Assembly (NCBI RefSeq): GCF_029392855.1
Contig: NZ_CP113945.1
Span: forward strand, 930,001 to 994,000
Origin: Lactobacillus sp. ESL0680
GTDB taxonomy: Bacteria; Bacillota; Bacilli; Lactobacillales; Lactobacillaceae
Reading direction: 5' to 3'
Length of the DNA stretch: 64,000 nt
Below are positions 17,043 to 25,431 of the stretch, piece by piece; the first letter of the stretch is position 1, and every line of letters begins with the position of its first letter. The notes under the pieces were generated by a model. That model did no database searches. It saw nothing but the letters and a program-made list of their open reading frames with translations, and was not told where the DNA came from. The position numbers were made by a program, and so were the translations under genes.

Positions 17043-17930
17043 ATGAATGAAAAAGATTTGGTTTATTTTTGCAAATTAGTCGAAATCGGTAATTACACTA
17101 CTACTGCAGCTTATTTTGAAGTTACACAGCCAACAATCTCAATGGCCATTAAAAGGCTTGCCAAAAAGTTCGACGACCCACTAATTATTCAAAAAAATCG
17201 TAAAAGCAAGTTGCTTTTAACTAATGCTGGCGAATTACTTTATCAAAAAGCCAAAATTCTTATCCAAGATATTGCAAGTATTGATTACGATGTTAAACAC
17301 GCAAGCGACAAAAAAATCCGGCTTGCCTTTTCTGGTGAAGCCGGAAGTTCTTATATCCCCGATGTTATTCAAAAGTTTTTTCAGGCTGGACTTACCCACC
17401 TACTTGATACCCATATTGAACGATCAGCCGATGCTTTTTCCGATCTGACCAATGGCAAAGTAGATGTTGCGATTTATTCATGGATGGTTAAAATCAACGA
17501 TCCAGATTACTTTATTCATAATTTACACAAAACAGAATTAGTAATCATTACCAGCTTAGATGATTCTTTAAAAGACGTTCATGAGATCAGTGCCGCACAA
17601 TTACGTAATAAGCGTTTCATTGCCCGTGAACGTGGTTTCTTAACCAGAGAATGTCTTGAACAGGAAGCAAAATTGGGAAATTTCACGCCTAATATAATTT
17701 ATACAGCAACAACGATGAAGTTAATGATTGACCTTGTCAAACGTAATGTTGGGATTGCCTTGGCAATGGAAAGCAGCATTAAAGATGTTCCTGGAATCCA
17801 TATTGTTCGCCTGCAGCCGGGACAAAAATTATGGGCCTATATGCAGATTGCAATGCGCAAAAGTTTTGTTCCAAACAAGTATCAACGTGAAGGAATTGAG
17901 ATTTTGCGACATTTTAAACCAGAAAAATAA
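17043..17930 (+). CDS. LysR-type transcriptional regulator
   Basis: A 295-residue LysR family protein. The N-terminal winged helix-turn-helix is at residues 1-60 (YFCKLVEIGNYTTTAAYFEV followed by TQPTISMAIKRL), then a linker helix and a periplasmic-binding-protein-like effector domain from about 90 to 290. ATG at 17043 follows AAAGGAAT. It is transcribed divergently from the flavoprotein-transporter unit, which it most likely regulates in response to an organic acid such as fumarate or malate. Effector identity is inference. The stop codon lies inside the terminator hairpin that follows. Confidence 0.92.
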   Translation: MNEKDLVYFCKLVEIGNYTTTAAYFEVTQPTISMAIKRLAKKFDDPLIIQKNRKSKLLLTNAGELLYQKAKILIQDIASIDYDVKHASDKKIRLAFSGEAGSSYIPDVIQKFFQAGLTHLLDTHIERSADAFSDLTNGKVDVAIYSWMVKINDPDYFIHNLHKTELVIITSLDDSLKDVHEISAAQLRNKRFIARERGFLTRECLEQEAKLGNFTPNIIYTATTMKLMIDLVKRNVGIALAMESSIKDVPGIHIVRLQPGQKLWAYMQIAMRKSFVPNKYQREGIEILRHFKPEK

Positions 17931-17960
17931 GCTATTCAGATTTGAATAGCTTATTTTTTT
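17923..17960. terminator. bidirectional terminator between lysR and aquaporin genes
   Basis: AAAAATAAGCTATTC / GAATAGCTTATTTTT with a 6-base loop; T-runs on both strands. It serves the convergent lysR (plus) and aquaporin (minus) genes and overlaps the lysR stop codon. Confidence 0.88.
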
Positions 17961-17963
17961 ATT

Positions 17964-18686
17964 TTATCTAAGACCAACGAATAATAAGGCAGCTAAAATT
18001 CCACCAACAAATGGTCCAACAATTGGAACCCAGCTGTATGCCCAATCTGACTTACCTTTATTGGCAATTGGCAGTACTTGGTGAGCAAGCCGCGGGCCAA
18101 AATCACGAGCCGGATTAAGTGCGATTCCTGTAGGACCACCAAGTGAAAAGGCAATTGCGGTAATTAGAGTACCTGCAAGAACAGGATTAAGTGCTGGATT
18201 CACGCCGCTCTTGCTAAATGCGAGCAGGCCATATACTAAAACAAATGTTGCTAGCATTTCAGCAAAAAAGTTCCAAAAGTAATTTCTAATGGCAGGTGCT
18301 GTAGCAAAACTAGTTAAAATAGCTTCTTGATCTGTAGTTTCCTTCCAATGTGGATAAAACATTAGCCAAACCAAAATGGCACCAACAAACGCACCGGCAA
18401 CTTCTGCAAGTATATATGGCAAAACATATGACCACGAGAAACTACCCGAAACTGCCATAGCAACTGCGACTGCTGGATTGAAGTAGCCGGGAGTTAGCCA
18501 TTTGACAAAATATACGGAGAAGGTAATTGCCATTCCCCAACCAAAGGCGATACCAACCCAATTAGCACCCTTAGCCTTTGACTTCGACAGTCCCATATCA
18601 GCACAGACACCGTCTCCTAATAAAATCATCATTGCCGTTCCAACAAACTCGCCAAGCAATTGCATACCCAAACTATTATGTAACAT
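17964..18686 (-). CDS. aquaglyceroporin (glycerol facilitator family), first copy
   Basis: A 240-residue MIP-family channel. The start taken is the ATG at 18686, preceded by GGGAG; the frame is open further upstream but without homology. Two Asn-Pro-Ala half-helix motifs are visible, FNPAVAVAM and LNPARDFGPR; the Asp after the second NPAR is typical of glycerol-conducting members. It should pass glycerol, dihydroxyacetone, water or small uncharged solutes. A cre-like site lies 70 bases upstream. Its closest neighbour in function is the second aquaporin and the dhaKLM operon 2-4 kb away. Confidence 0.9.
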   Translation of the reverse strand: MLHNSLGMQLLGEFVGTAMMILLGDGVCADMGLSKSKAKGANWVGIAFGWGMAITFSVYFVKWLTPGYFNPAVAVAMAVSGSFSWSYVLPYILAEVAGAFVGAILVWLMFYPHWKETTDQEAILTSFATAPAIRNYFWNFFAEMLATFVLVYGLLAFSKSGVNPALNPVLAGTLITAIAFSLGGPTGIALNPARDFGPRLAHQVLPIANKGKSDWAYSWVPIVGPFVGGILAALLFVGLR

Positions 18687-18755
18687 CTTAACTCCCAATC
18701 TTTCTAAAATTAGTAATTGAATTATTAACCTCATATTTATAAATATTGAACATTG

Positions 18756-18769
18756 TGGAAGCGCTTGAG
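18756..18769 (-). promoter_or_regulatory. candidate cre (CcpA) site upstream of aquaporin gene
   Basis: TGGAAGCGCTTGAG, with the palindromic core AAGCGCTT. It matches the CcpA operator consensus TGWAARCGYTWNCW except at positions 3, 13 and 14. It suggests carbon catabolite repression of the aquaporin gene. Confidence 0.55.
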
Positions 18770-19062
18770 TAAAATATATAATATTTTTTCACAATTGTAA
18801 ATAGGTTTTTAACAAATATTTTTGTGAGCAAAAATGTTGTTATCACAACAAAATTATGATTTTTATTTTTTGACTTTGTGAAATAGTTTGTGAAAATTGT
18901 TTTATTAATCAGCAGACAATAAAATATGTAAGTATCGTTAATTTATTGACCAGCATAATGACATAATTATCGGGCTTATTAAGGTTTTAATGACTAACTT
19001 TATAAGTGAAAAATTATTTTGAAAGATACATATTTGCTTAAATATGTGATTTTTTTGCTTTA
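18770..19062. other. AT-rich intergenic region with repeated TTTGTGA words
   Basis: No gene is seen. It holds a short palindrome TGTTGTTATCACAACA (18835-18850) and several TTTGTGA words, two of them as TTTGTGAAA repeats 12 bases apart near 18885-18905. These could be binding sites for the aquaporin promoter, but composition is biased and the assignment is weak. Confidence 0.4.
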
Positions 19063-19100
19063 ACAAAAAAATTCCCCAATAACCAAATATTGGGGAATTA
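19063..19100 (-). terminator. intrinsic terminator after lepB
   Basis: ATTCCCCAATA / TATTGGGGAAT hairpin followed on the minus strand by a run of T (19064-19070), 16 bases beyond the signal peptidase stop. Confidence 0.9.
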
Positions 19101-19115
19101 TTAAATTATTTACTT

Positions 19116-19676
19116 TTAAAATGTTTGGATTTTATTAAGCGGCCAATAACGTAAGACTACCTTACCAATTATTGCTTTTCTTGTTATCGGACCAAAAAAG
19201 CGCGAATCTTTCGAAATATCACGGTGGTCACCCATTACCCAATAATGACCTTTAGGAACCTGATACGTAAAATTCGTTGTATATGTTTGGCCAATTGCAT
19301 TATCAGCTTTTTTATAGTCATTTTCTAGATAGGGTTCTGGCAATAATTTGCCGTTGACGTACAATTTGTCATTTTCAGACACGATTTTATCACCCGGCAT
19401 ACCGATTACCCGCTTAACATAAACTGAACCTGGGGTGTCCTGTGCAGCTTTAGGCGCATACAGAACAACTATATCGTTTCGCTTAAAAGAGCTATGACGT
19501 GATGAAATCAACCGCTCATTATTTTCAAAGTTGGGTTGCATTGATGCTCCAGATACCCGATCATTCGAAATTACAAAAGTCAGCAGCAGATAACATATTC
19601 CTAGGACAACTACCATCATGACAATCAGTTCACGAAAGAAACTGCCCCAACCTTCATCATTATTTTCTTTTTTCAT
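19116..19676 (-). CDS. lepB: signal peptidase I
   Basis: A 186-residue type I signal peptidase that removes signal peptides from exported proteins at the outer face of the membrane. One N-terminal membrane anchor spans residues 15-37. The catalytic Ser45 is in SGASMQP and the general-base Lys88 in YVKRVIGMPGD. The box-E motif MGDHRDISKDSRFFGPI is near residue 148. ATG at 19676 follows GGAGAG. It stands alone between two aquaporin genes, with its own terminator. The SLAP protein in this window is a plausible substrate. Confidence 0.95.
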   Translation of the reverse strand: MKKENNDEGWGSFFRELIVMMVVVLGICYLLLTFVISNDRVSGASMQPNFENNERLISSRHSSFKRNDIVVLYAPKAAQDTPGSVYVKRVIGMPGDKIVSENDKLYVNGKLLPEPYLENDYKKADNAIGQTYTTNFTYQVPKGHYWVMGDHRDISKDSRFFGPITRKAIIGKVVLRYWPLNKIQTF

Positions 19677-19723
19677 TAAAATCTCTCCTTATATTTTGTT
19701 ATTATATACCAAAAATTGTAAGC

Positions 19724-19760
19724 AAAAAATCCTTTAGACAATTTTGCCTAAAGGATTTTT
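19724..19760 (-). terminator. intrinsic terminator after the second aquaporin (dha operon end)
   Basis: AAAAATCCTTTAG / CTAAAGGATTTTT hairpin with a T-run on the minus strand, 40 bases beyond the aquaporin stop at 19799. Confidence 0.88.
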
Positions 19761-19798
19761 AAAAGTATCAGTACTTGTGGTTAGTTAACAAGTATTAA

Positions 19799-20518
19799 TT
19801 ATTTAATTACTAAAAATAATAATGCGGCCAAGATACCACCAACAAATGGTGCAACAACTGGAACCCAAGCATATGCCCAGTCAGACTTGCCCTTATTAGC
19901 AATTGGGAACAATTGGTGAACCAATCTTGGTCCCAAATCACGAGCTGGATTAAGAGCGGCACCAGTTGAACCACCTAATGAAAGGCCAATAGCGCCTAAT
20001 AATAAGCCGGCAACTAGTGGATTTAGACCTGGAGCAAATTGGCTCTTACTGAAGGCTAATAAGCCAAAGACAAGCATAAATGTGCCAATCATTTCCGCAA
20101 AGAAATTCCAGAGATACTTTCTAATGGCTGGTTCAGTTGCAAAAGTGCCCAAAATAACATCTTGGTCTTCAGTTGCCGCAAAATGAGGGTAGTATGTCAA
20201 CCAAACAAGAATACCACCAACAAAGCCTCCGGCAACTTGAGCAACAAAGTATGGCAAAACAGAACTCCAAGGTAAGTTACCAACAATTGCCATTCCCAAG
20301 GTAACAGCAGGATTCAAATGTCCCGGACTAAGCCAGCTTACACAGTAAATCCCAAAAGCTAAGGCAAAGCCCCAGCCAAGAGTAATTGCCAGCCAGCCGG
20401 CACCACTACCTTTTGACTTTTTCAAATTAACAACGGCACAGATGCCATCACCAAACAAAACAAGGATAGCGGTTCCTAAGAACTCGCCAAGCATTTGCAT
20501 TGTTAAACTATCATGCAT
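19799..20518 (-). CDS. aquaglyceroporin (glycerol facilitator family), dha-linked copy
   Basis: A 239-residue MIP-family channel with LNPAVTLGMAI and LNPARDLGPRLVHQ half-helix motifs, the latter with the Asp that marks aquaglyceroporins. ATG at 20518 follows GGGAG. It lies 120 bases after dhaM in the same direction with no terminator between, so it probably shares the dhaKLM transcript and supplies dihydroxyacetone or glycerol to the kinase. It is closely related to the copy at 17964, suggesting duplication around lepB. Confidence 0.9.
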   Translation of the reverse strand: MHDSLTMQMLGEFLGTAILVLFGDGICAVVNLKKSKGSGAGWLAITLGWGFALAFGIYCVSWLSPGHLNPAVTLGMAIVGNLPWSSVLPYFVAQVAGGFVGGILVWLTYYPHFAATEDQDVILGTFATEPAIRKYLWNFFAEMIGTFMLVFGLLAFSKSQFAPGLNPLVAGLLLGAIGLSLGGSTGAALNPARDLGPRLVHQLFPIANKGKSDWAYAWVPVVAPFVGGILAALLFLVIK

Positions 20519-20638
20519 TCTTTTTCTCCCTCACTTAAAAAGCATCAATACATTAATTTTACCTTAATCAATGATAACTTAACTTGTGAAGATGAAAAAC
20601 TTTTTTGCTTAAAATCAGGTAATTAGAAATTAAATTCC

Positions 20639-21010
20639 CTAGTCTTTTACAACCAGTGGTTTAAGTTGAGCTTCAACTTCTGTGCGTGTGACACCAGCCT
20701 GGACAAGTGATGCAGCAGTGTATGCTCCCTCAATGAAGGCAGTATTGTATAAATGAACTGGCTTATCGGTCATTTCAAGCGCCATTTCCAAATTCATCTT
20801 GGCACTGCCAAGGTCATAAAACGCCAAAATTTCGTCAGCTGAATTATCCGCAAAGGCTTGCATAATCTTATCCATACTGGTACCAATATCGCCATCATTG
20901 GTGCCGGCAGCGACAGTAATTGAGACATCAGCTGCCACTTGGTCCAATAATTTTTTTAAGCCGCTTGCAATTTCTGGGACATGCGACACTAAAGTAATTC
21001 CTAAACTCAT
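20639..21010 (-). CDS. dhaM: PTS-dependent dihydroxyacetone kinase phosphotransferase subunit DhaM
   Basis: A 123-residue single-domain EIIA-mannose-like protein. The phospho-accepting His10 lies in GITLVSHVPE. It receives phosphate from HPr and passes it to ADP bound in DhaL. This is the short Gram-positive form without the HPr and EI domains fused in Escherichia coli DhaM. ATG at 21010 follows GGGGTT and overlaps the dhaL stop by 4 bases, indicating translational coupling. Confidence 0.93.
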   Translation of the reverse strand: MSLGITLVSHVPEIASGLKKLLDQVAADVSITVAAGTNDGDIGTSMDKIMQAFADNSADEILAFYDLGSAKMNLEMALEMTDKPVHLYNTAFIEGAYTAASLVQAGVTRTEVEAQLKPLVVKD

Positions 21011-21591
21011 AATAACCCCTTTGTTTCTAGCATTGCTTCAAACAAGTAGCCGCTGGATTGGGAGCCGGGATCAACGTGTCCTTTTGAACGTTCGCCTAAA
21101 TATGAAGCCCGACCTCTTTTAGCAACCATCTCTTTAGTAGCCTCAACAGCTGCCGCTATCTTATCTTGCGTCAAATTACCGGCCTTGACATCGGGAATTA
21201 ATGCCTGCCAAACATCAACCATGGTTTTATCACCTGGCTTTGCGCCGCCACGCTTTTCAATTCCAGCAAGAGCTGCATCTAGTAATTCACCCAAGTCCAT
21301 TGTGGTATTACTTTTCTTAGCCATTTCCAAAAAGGCAGTACCATAAAGCGGCCCTGAAGCACCGCCAACAGTTGAAATCAGCGTCATTGCAATTGTTTTA
21401 AAGGCTGCAGTCACATTAGCCGGCTTTTCAGTCAACTTTTGACTGACCGCTGTCATCCCCCGATTCATATTAAAGCCGTGGTCGCCATCGCCGATCGGCG
21501 TGTCCAAATCACTTAAAAGTTGCTGATTTACGGCAATTTTAGCCGCAAAATTATTCATCCATTCTGTTAAAGTATCAACTGTTAATGTCAT
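21007..21591 (-). CDS. dhaL: dihydroxyacetone kinase ADP-binding subunit DhaL
   Basis: A 194-residue subunit holding ADP as a permanent cofactor. The magnesium-binding aspartates are in PIGDGDHGFNMNRG near residue 32, and the GGASGPLYGTAFL helix cap follows near 76. The phosphate relay is DhaM to DhaL-ADP to dihydroxyacetone on DhaK. Gene order dhaK-dhaL-dhaM with short spacing is standard for PTS-coupled kinases. Confidence 0.95.
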   Translation of the reverse strand: MTLTVDTLTEWMNNFAAKIAVNQQLLSDLDTPIGDGDHGFNMNRGMTAVSQKLTEKPANVTAAFKTIAMTLISTVGGASGPLYGTAFLEMAKKSNTTMDLGELLDAALAGIEKRGGAKPGDKTMVDVWQALIPDVKAGNLTQDKIAAAVEATKEMVAKRGRASYLGERSKGHVDPGSQSSGYLFEAMLETKGLL

Positions 21592-21603
21592 GTTTAACCC
21601 TTT

Positions 21604-22602
21604 CTATTTCCAAGCAATTGTTGCAACTGGCATCTTTAATGCATCAAGCCACTTGTCATCCTGTAATTCAAACATGGTAAGTGATATTCCCGCCATGTCA
21701 AGTGATGTCATGTAATTGCCGATTTTGATAAATGCCGGCTTAATCTTAAATTGCTCAAGTTTATTTAATAAATCATTACTAAAAATATACTGTTCCATCA
21801 GCGGCGTTGCTCCCATCCCATTAACAAGTACAGCATATTTTTTACTACCATCAAGATGCATCTCGCTATCAAGCTTATTAACTAATTCTTCAACCAAATC
21901 CTTGGCAGGCTTAATCTTTTCACGACGATAACCGGGCTCTGAGTGGACACCAACGCCAAACTCAATCTCGTCATCTTTAAGGACAAAGCCAGGCTTGCCA
22001 GTTTCTGGATTAGTAGCTGCGGACAGGGCAACGGCAATTGTTTTAATATTTGGCAGAACCTGCTTGGCTAATTCGGCAATCTCATCAAGACTGGCACCAT
22101 TTTGTGCAGCTGCTCCAAGTACCTTATGCATAAACAATGTCCCAGCTACTCCACGCCGACCTTGTGTAAAAGTGCTATTTTCTACAGCGATATCATCATC
22201 AACAACGATTGACTTAACCTTAATATCATCCATTTCTGCCAAATCTTTCGCCATATCAAAGTTCATGATGTCACCCGAATAATTTTTAATTATTAAGAAA
22301 ACTCCTTGCCCTTGATCGACGGCCTTAATAGCCGCATAAATTTGATCTGGTGTCGGTGAAGTAAAGACCTGTCCGCATACAGATGCACTCAACATCCCTT
22401 TACCGACAAAGCCAGCATGAGTTGGCTCATGTCCAGAACCACCACCGGAAACAAGCCCGACTTTGCCCTTCATTGATTCCTTGTCTGAGCGCATAACAGC
22501 TTCAGCATCAGGAACTTGTTCAATAAATTGGGGATAAGACCGGACCATACCGGCAACCATTTCTGGTACTACATTAGCAGGATCATTGATAATTTTTTTC
22601 AT
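21604..22602 (-). CDS. dhaK: dihydroxyacetone kinase substrate-binding subunit DhaK
   Basis: A 332-residue protein that binds dihydroxyacetone through a hemiaminal bond to a histidine, here His220 in GVGVHSEPG. The GGGSGHEPTHAGF loop (residues 53-65) is the substrate site. ATG at 22602 follows AGAAGAT; a TTG at 22626 in the same frame is less likely. The product, dihydroxyacetone phosphate, enters glycolysis directly. A cre site 55 bases upstream suggests glucose repression. No glycerol dehydrogenase is seen nearby, so the dihydroxyacetone source is outside the window or external. Confidence 0.96.
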   Translation of the reverse strand: MKKIINDPANVVPEMVAGMVRSYPQFIEQVPDAEAVMRSDKESMKGKVGLVSGGGSGHEPTHAGFVGKGMLSASVCGQVFTSPTPDQIYAAIKAVDQGQGVFLIIKNYSGDIMNFDMAKDLAEMDDIKVKSIVVDDDIAVENSTFTQGRRGVAGTLFMHKVLGAAAQNGASLDEIAELAKQVLPNIKTIAVALSAATNPETGKPGFVLKDDEIEFGVGVHSEPGYRREKIKPAKDLVEELVNKLDSEMHLDGSKKYAVLVNGMGATPLMEQYIFSNDLLNKLEQFKIKPAFIKIGNYMTSLDMAGISLTMFELQDDKWLDALKMPVATIAWK

Positions 22603-22656
22603 TTTGGATCTTCTTTCGGTTTGCAATCTAAAATCTTATTACAATCTGATTATATC

Positions 22657-22670
22657 AGCAAGCGCTTCCA
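22657..22670 (-). promoter_or_regulatory. cre (CcpA) site upstream of dhaK
   Basis: On the minus strand TGGAAGCGCTTGCT, matching TGWAARCGYTWNCW at 13 of 14 positions. It lies 55 bases upstream of the dhaK start, in position to block transcription of the dha operon when CcpA is active. Confidence 0.75.
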
Positions 22671-22690
22671 TAAGCTAATATATTATTAAC

Positions 22691-22719
22691 AAAAAAAGCG
22701 AAGATTACTCTTCGCTTTT
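22691..22719 (-). terminator. intrinsic terminator after nitroreductase gene
   Basis: AAAGCGAAGA / TCTTCGCTTT hairpin with a minus-strand T-run (22691-22697), directly beyond the nitroreductase stop. Confidence 0.88.
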
Positions 22720-22723
22720 AAAA

Positions 22724-23206
22724 CTATTTTCGAATTACCTGATAGCGGTTTGACCGATCTTCATGTGGCGCTTCTGAAGCATGACCGACAGCAACAATTA
22801 CTGAAGTCACATATTCAGGAGTTATGCCTAATTCTGCTTGCAAATCTGGTGCAGTATTTAGCTTGCCGGCAGCCATCATTAAGTAAACGGAACCTAAATT
22901 AAGATTGGTAGCCTCGACCATGATGTTTTCAGCAGCAGCTGAAGCATCCCGTTCACCGTAACGACTATCTTTTTGAACATTAATTACAAATAACAATGGC
23001 GCACCATAGCAGGCATTATCAGTTATCTGTTCAATCTTTTTCAGTAAATCCTCATCTTCTACTACCGTCATTTGCATAACTGCTGTTTCATGCATTCCAC
23101 ACGGTGCTGCTTGGAACGCCTTAATTAGTTGCTCAATCGCTGTTTGCGACACTTTTTCATCGGTGTATTTGCGAACAGCAACGCGCTTTAAAATTGGATC
23201 TGACAT
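22724..23206 (-). CDS. small nitroreductase family protein
   Basis: A 160-residue FMN-dependent nitroreductase-like protein, shorter than the usual 190-220. The N-terminal RVAVRKYTDEKV segment is the family's FMN-binding start. The central PCGMHETAV segment replaces the common 'APSW' type, and the C-terminal GLxxT-like half is short. It would reduce nitro compounds, quinones or flavins with NAD(P)H; the substrate is unknown. It stands alone with its own terminator, and the upstream ribosome site is weak. Confidence 0.8.
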   Translation of the reverse strand: MSDPILKRVAVRKYTDEKVSQTAIEQLIKAFQAAPCGMHETAVMQMTVVEDEDLLKKIEQITDNACYGAPLLFVINVQKDSRYGERDASAAAENIMVEATNLNLGSVYLMMAAGKLNTAPDLQAELGITPEYVTSVIVAVGHASEAPHEDRSNRYQVIRK

Positions 23207-23225
23207 TTTGGGACTTCTTTCTCAA

Positions 23226-23870
23226 CTATTGATTCACGGCTTGACCACTCTTATGATTCAAGTCTGACCACTTAATGTAGTAAGTCTTTAAGCTTTCTAC
23301 AAATGTAATGCCAACAAACTTGGTCTTATGAATTTTCTTGGTTTTAACAACTAACACAACTTTGCCTTTGGCAATTGTTCCACCCAAGTTCTTGCCCTTA
23401 CTGTTATAGGCATAAGCTTTACGCTTTAATTTATAAGATGCAGCTGGTGAAGTTTTTACATTCTTGGCATCAATGTATTGCTTCTTATTATCAAATTGCA
23501 ATAAGCTCTTGCCTTTAGTTGAGATAAAACCTGTAACGTAAATAAACATATTCTTCTTTAGCTTGGTTTTACCTTTTTTAACTTTGTTGCCCTTAGCATC
23601 ATAAATAGTCGAATTTTTCTTCAGCTTAACATACTTATTAATGTAACCTAAGGCAGCTGTATTACTAGTTGAATTACTAGATGCCGGTTGGTCCTTTGCT
23701 GGTTGATTATCAGCAGTCGTTGTTCCTGTCGTATTTTGTTGCTGATTAGTATTAGCAGGTTGACTAGTAGCCGGCGTTTCTTCAGTTGCCGCATTTACTG
23801 GTGCTGCGATCGTTAATCCGAGTGACAAAGAAGCAGTACCAATTAGGCCTAATAATAAATTTTTCTTCAT
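23226..23870 (-). CDS. secreted SLAP-domain (S-layer-type) cell-wall protein
   Basis: A 214-residue exported protein. It has a signal peptide of about 27 residues (MKKNLLLGLIGTASLSLGL start, cleavage after VNA). A low-complexity Thr/Gln/Asn/Pro linker spans about 28-75. Two tandem lysine-rich SLAP repeats, with the KNSTIYDAKGNKVKKG-like pattern, fill residues 80-210. Such domains bind wall polymers in acidophilus-group lactobacilli. It is far smaller than a true S-layer subunit, so it is an S-layer-associated or wall-anchored protein. ATG at 23870 follows GAGGTG. It is divergent from a glycosyltransferase gene. Confidence 0.88.
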   Translation of the reverse strand: MKKNLLLGLIGTASLSLGLTIAAPVNAATEETPATSQPANTNQQQNTTGTTTADNQPAKDQPASSNSTSNTAALGYINKYVKLKKNSTIYDAKGNKVKKGKTKLKKNMFIYVTGFISTKGKSLLQFDNKKQYIDAKNVKTSPAASYKLKRKAYAYNSKGKNLGGTIAKGKVVLVVKTKKIHKTKFVGITFVESLKTYYIKWSDLNHKSGQAVNQ

Positions 23871-24064
23871 ATTTACACCTCATAATGTAATCATTTTATT
23901 TCTTATGATTTATTTTACTACATTAACTTTGTAATTACTCCTTATAAAAGTAAATGTAATACTTTGTAATTTCTTTTTCAGCTGCTAAATAAGAAAGTTT
24001 AGCTTTAAAATCAAAATAACTTATAATAAATATAATGTAAATCATAACCGCTATTTTTAGAAAG

Positions 24065-24925
24065 ATGAATATGGAAAATATAAACGATCAGCCAATAGAA
24101 ATCTTAGTTACTATCGACCAAAACTACATCAAACCGCTTGAAGTCATGATATATTCACTCAAACTTAATAATCTTGAGCAACAGATGCGCATTTGGATCA
24201 TCTACGATAACATTAGTACCTCTGCCTTAACTGCCTTGCAAAACTTCGGGCAAAAAATTGGTATCCAAGTTGAAGCTTTGGCAATGAATGCGGACTTTAC
24301 CTTCCCTGAATCTTTGCTTAACCTGCATGACTACCCACAGGAAATGTATTTTCGGTTATTATCCGGCAAAATCCTACCGTCTAAATTGCACCGTATTATT
24401 TATCTTGATCCTGATATTCTAGTAATCAATTCAATTAGGCCACTATGGGACTTAGATTTACAGGGTAAAATGTTCGCCGCAGCCGTCCATGAGGGGCTAA
24501 CTGATATCATGAGCTCGATTAACAACATTCGCTTAGGAACCACGACCGCCTATTTTAATTCCGGTATTATGCTAATGGACTTGGACCAAATGCGGCAAAA
24601 AGTTAAGCTTGATGATCTTACTGATGCCATTAATGAGCACCATGATACTTTAATTTTGCCCGATCAAGATATTCTAAATTACTTATATGGTGAAGATATT
24701 CTTCAAATTCCGGAAACACAATGGAATTATGACGCTCGTGCATACTCTGTCTATCTAACCCGAAGTGCGGGCGAATATAACCTTGAATGGGTAATGCAAA
24801 ATACCTCAATTCTGCATTTCTGCGGTAAGCCAAAACCATGGCAAAAAGAAAACCATTCTCGCTTCAAAGCACTCTACTTAAATTATCAGCAAATGACTAA
24901 CAATTTAACAAAAGCAAAAAAATAA
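24065..24925 (+). CDS. family 8 glycosyltransferase
   Basis: A 286-residue GT-A fold retaining glycosyltransferase. The N-terminal ILVTIDQNYIKPLEVMIYSL binds the nucleotide, and the metal-binding DxD is Asp115-Pro-Asp117 in YLDPDILVINS. FNSGIMLMDL and the C-terminal HFCGKPKPW are family 8 hallmarks (LgtC/GspA type). It probably transfers glucose or galactose from the UDP-sugar to a wall polymer or small acceptor. The ATG at 24071 is better spaced from AGAAAG than the one at 24065. It is a single gene, divergent from the SLAP gene. Confidence 0.9.
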   Translation: MNMENINDQPIEILVTIDQNYIKPLEVMIYSLKLNNLEQQMRIWIIYDNISTSALTALQNFGQKIGIQVEALAMNADFTFPESLLNLHDYPQEMYFRLLSGKILPSKLHRIIYLDPDILVINSIRPLWDLDLQGKMFAAAVHEGLTDIMSSINNIRLGTTTAYFNSGIMLMDLDQMRQKVKLDDLTDAINEHHDTLILPDQDILNYLYGEDILQIPETQWNYDARAYSVYLTRSAGEYNLEWVMQNTSILHFCGKPKPWQKENHSRFKALYLNYQQMTNNLTKAKK

Positions 24926-25002
24926 TTTGCACAATCGCAATTTTTCTATTGAAGGTCTGCTTAACTGTGCTAAAATAATTAAAGTTGCTGGATATCAAGC
25001 GA

Positions 25003-25055
25003 CACAACGCATTACGTGAATTACGTGCCGATTGTTTACAATCGATTTTGTGTTG
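25003..25055 (+). promoter_or_regulatory. structured 5' leader of hup
   Basis: Upstream of the HU gene are two direct repeats ATTACGTG (25011-25026), a perfect hairpin CGATTGTTTACAATCG (25029-25044), and flanking ACACAA/TTGTGT able to pair around it. It looks like a folded mRNA leader or operator region; the function is not known. Confidence 0.4.
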
Positions 25056-25093
25056 TCTATTTTATAATTTTTATAGAAAAGAGAAGATACATT

Positions 25094-25375
25094 ATGGCTT
25101 CAATTAACAAATCTGAACTTACTAAAGAAGTTGCAGCAAAGACTGGCCTTAAGCAAAAGGAAGCTGAAGAAGTTATTGACGCTTTCATCGGCTCAATCAA
25201 GGACAACTTGACTAAGGGTGAAAAGGTTCAAATCATTGGCTTCGGTTCATTTGAAGTTCGTCAACGTGCAGAAAGAAAAGGTAGAAACCCACAAACTGGT
25301 AAGACCTTAACTATTCCTGCTACTCAAGTACCTGCATTCAAGCCTGGTAAGGCATTAAAGGATGCAGTTAAATAA
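25094..25375 (+). CDS. hup: HU-type nucleoid DNA-binding protein
   Basis: A 93-residue HU/IHF family protein that bends and compacts DNA as a dimer. It begins MASINKSELTKEVAAKTG. The family signature GFGSFEVRQRAERKGRNPQTG (residues 46-66) includes the beta-arm, ending in the usual Pro-containing tip. The ATG at 25094 is preferred over an upstream in-frame start because homology begins there and AGAAAAGAGAAG precedes it. Codon use is highly biased, as expected for an abundant protein. A strong bidirectional terminator follows. Confidence 0.97.
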   Translation: MASINKSELTKEVAAKTGLKQKEAEEVIDAFIGSIKDNLTKGEKVQIIGFGSFEVRQRAERKGRNPQTGKTLTIPATQVPAFKPGKALKDAVK

Positions 25376-25393
25376 TCTTTTAACTTAAAACAT

Positions 25394-25431
25394 AAAAGAC
25401 CAGCAAGCAATCTGCTTGCTGGTCTTTTTTT
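25394..25431. terminator. bidirectional terminator between hup and metI
   Basis: AAAAGACCAGCAAGC / GCTTGCTGGTCTTTTTTT hairpin with a 5-base loop and T-runs both ways, serving convergent hup and the methionine transporter operon. Confidence 0.92.
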
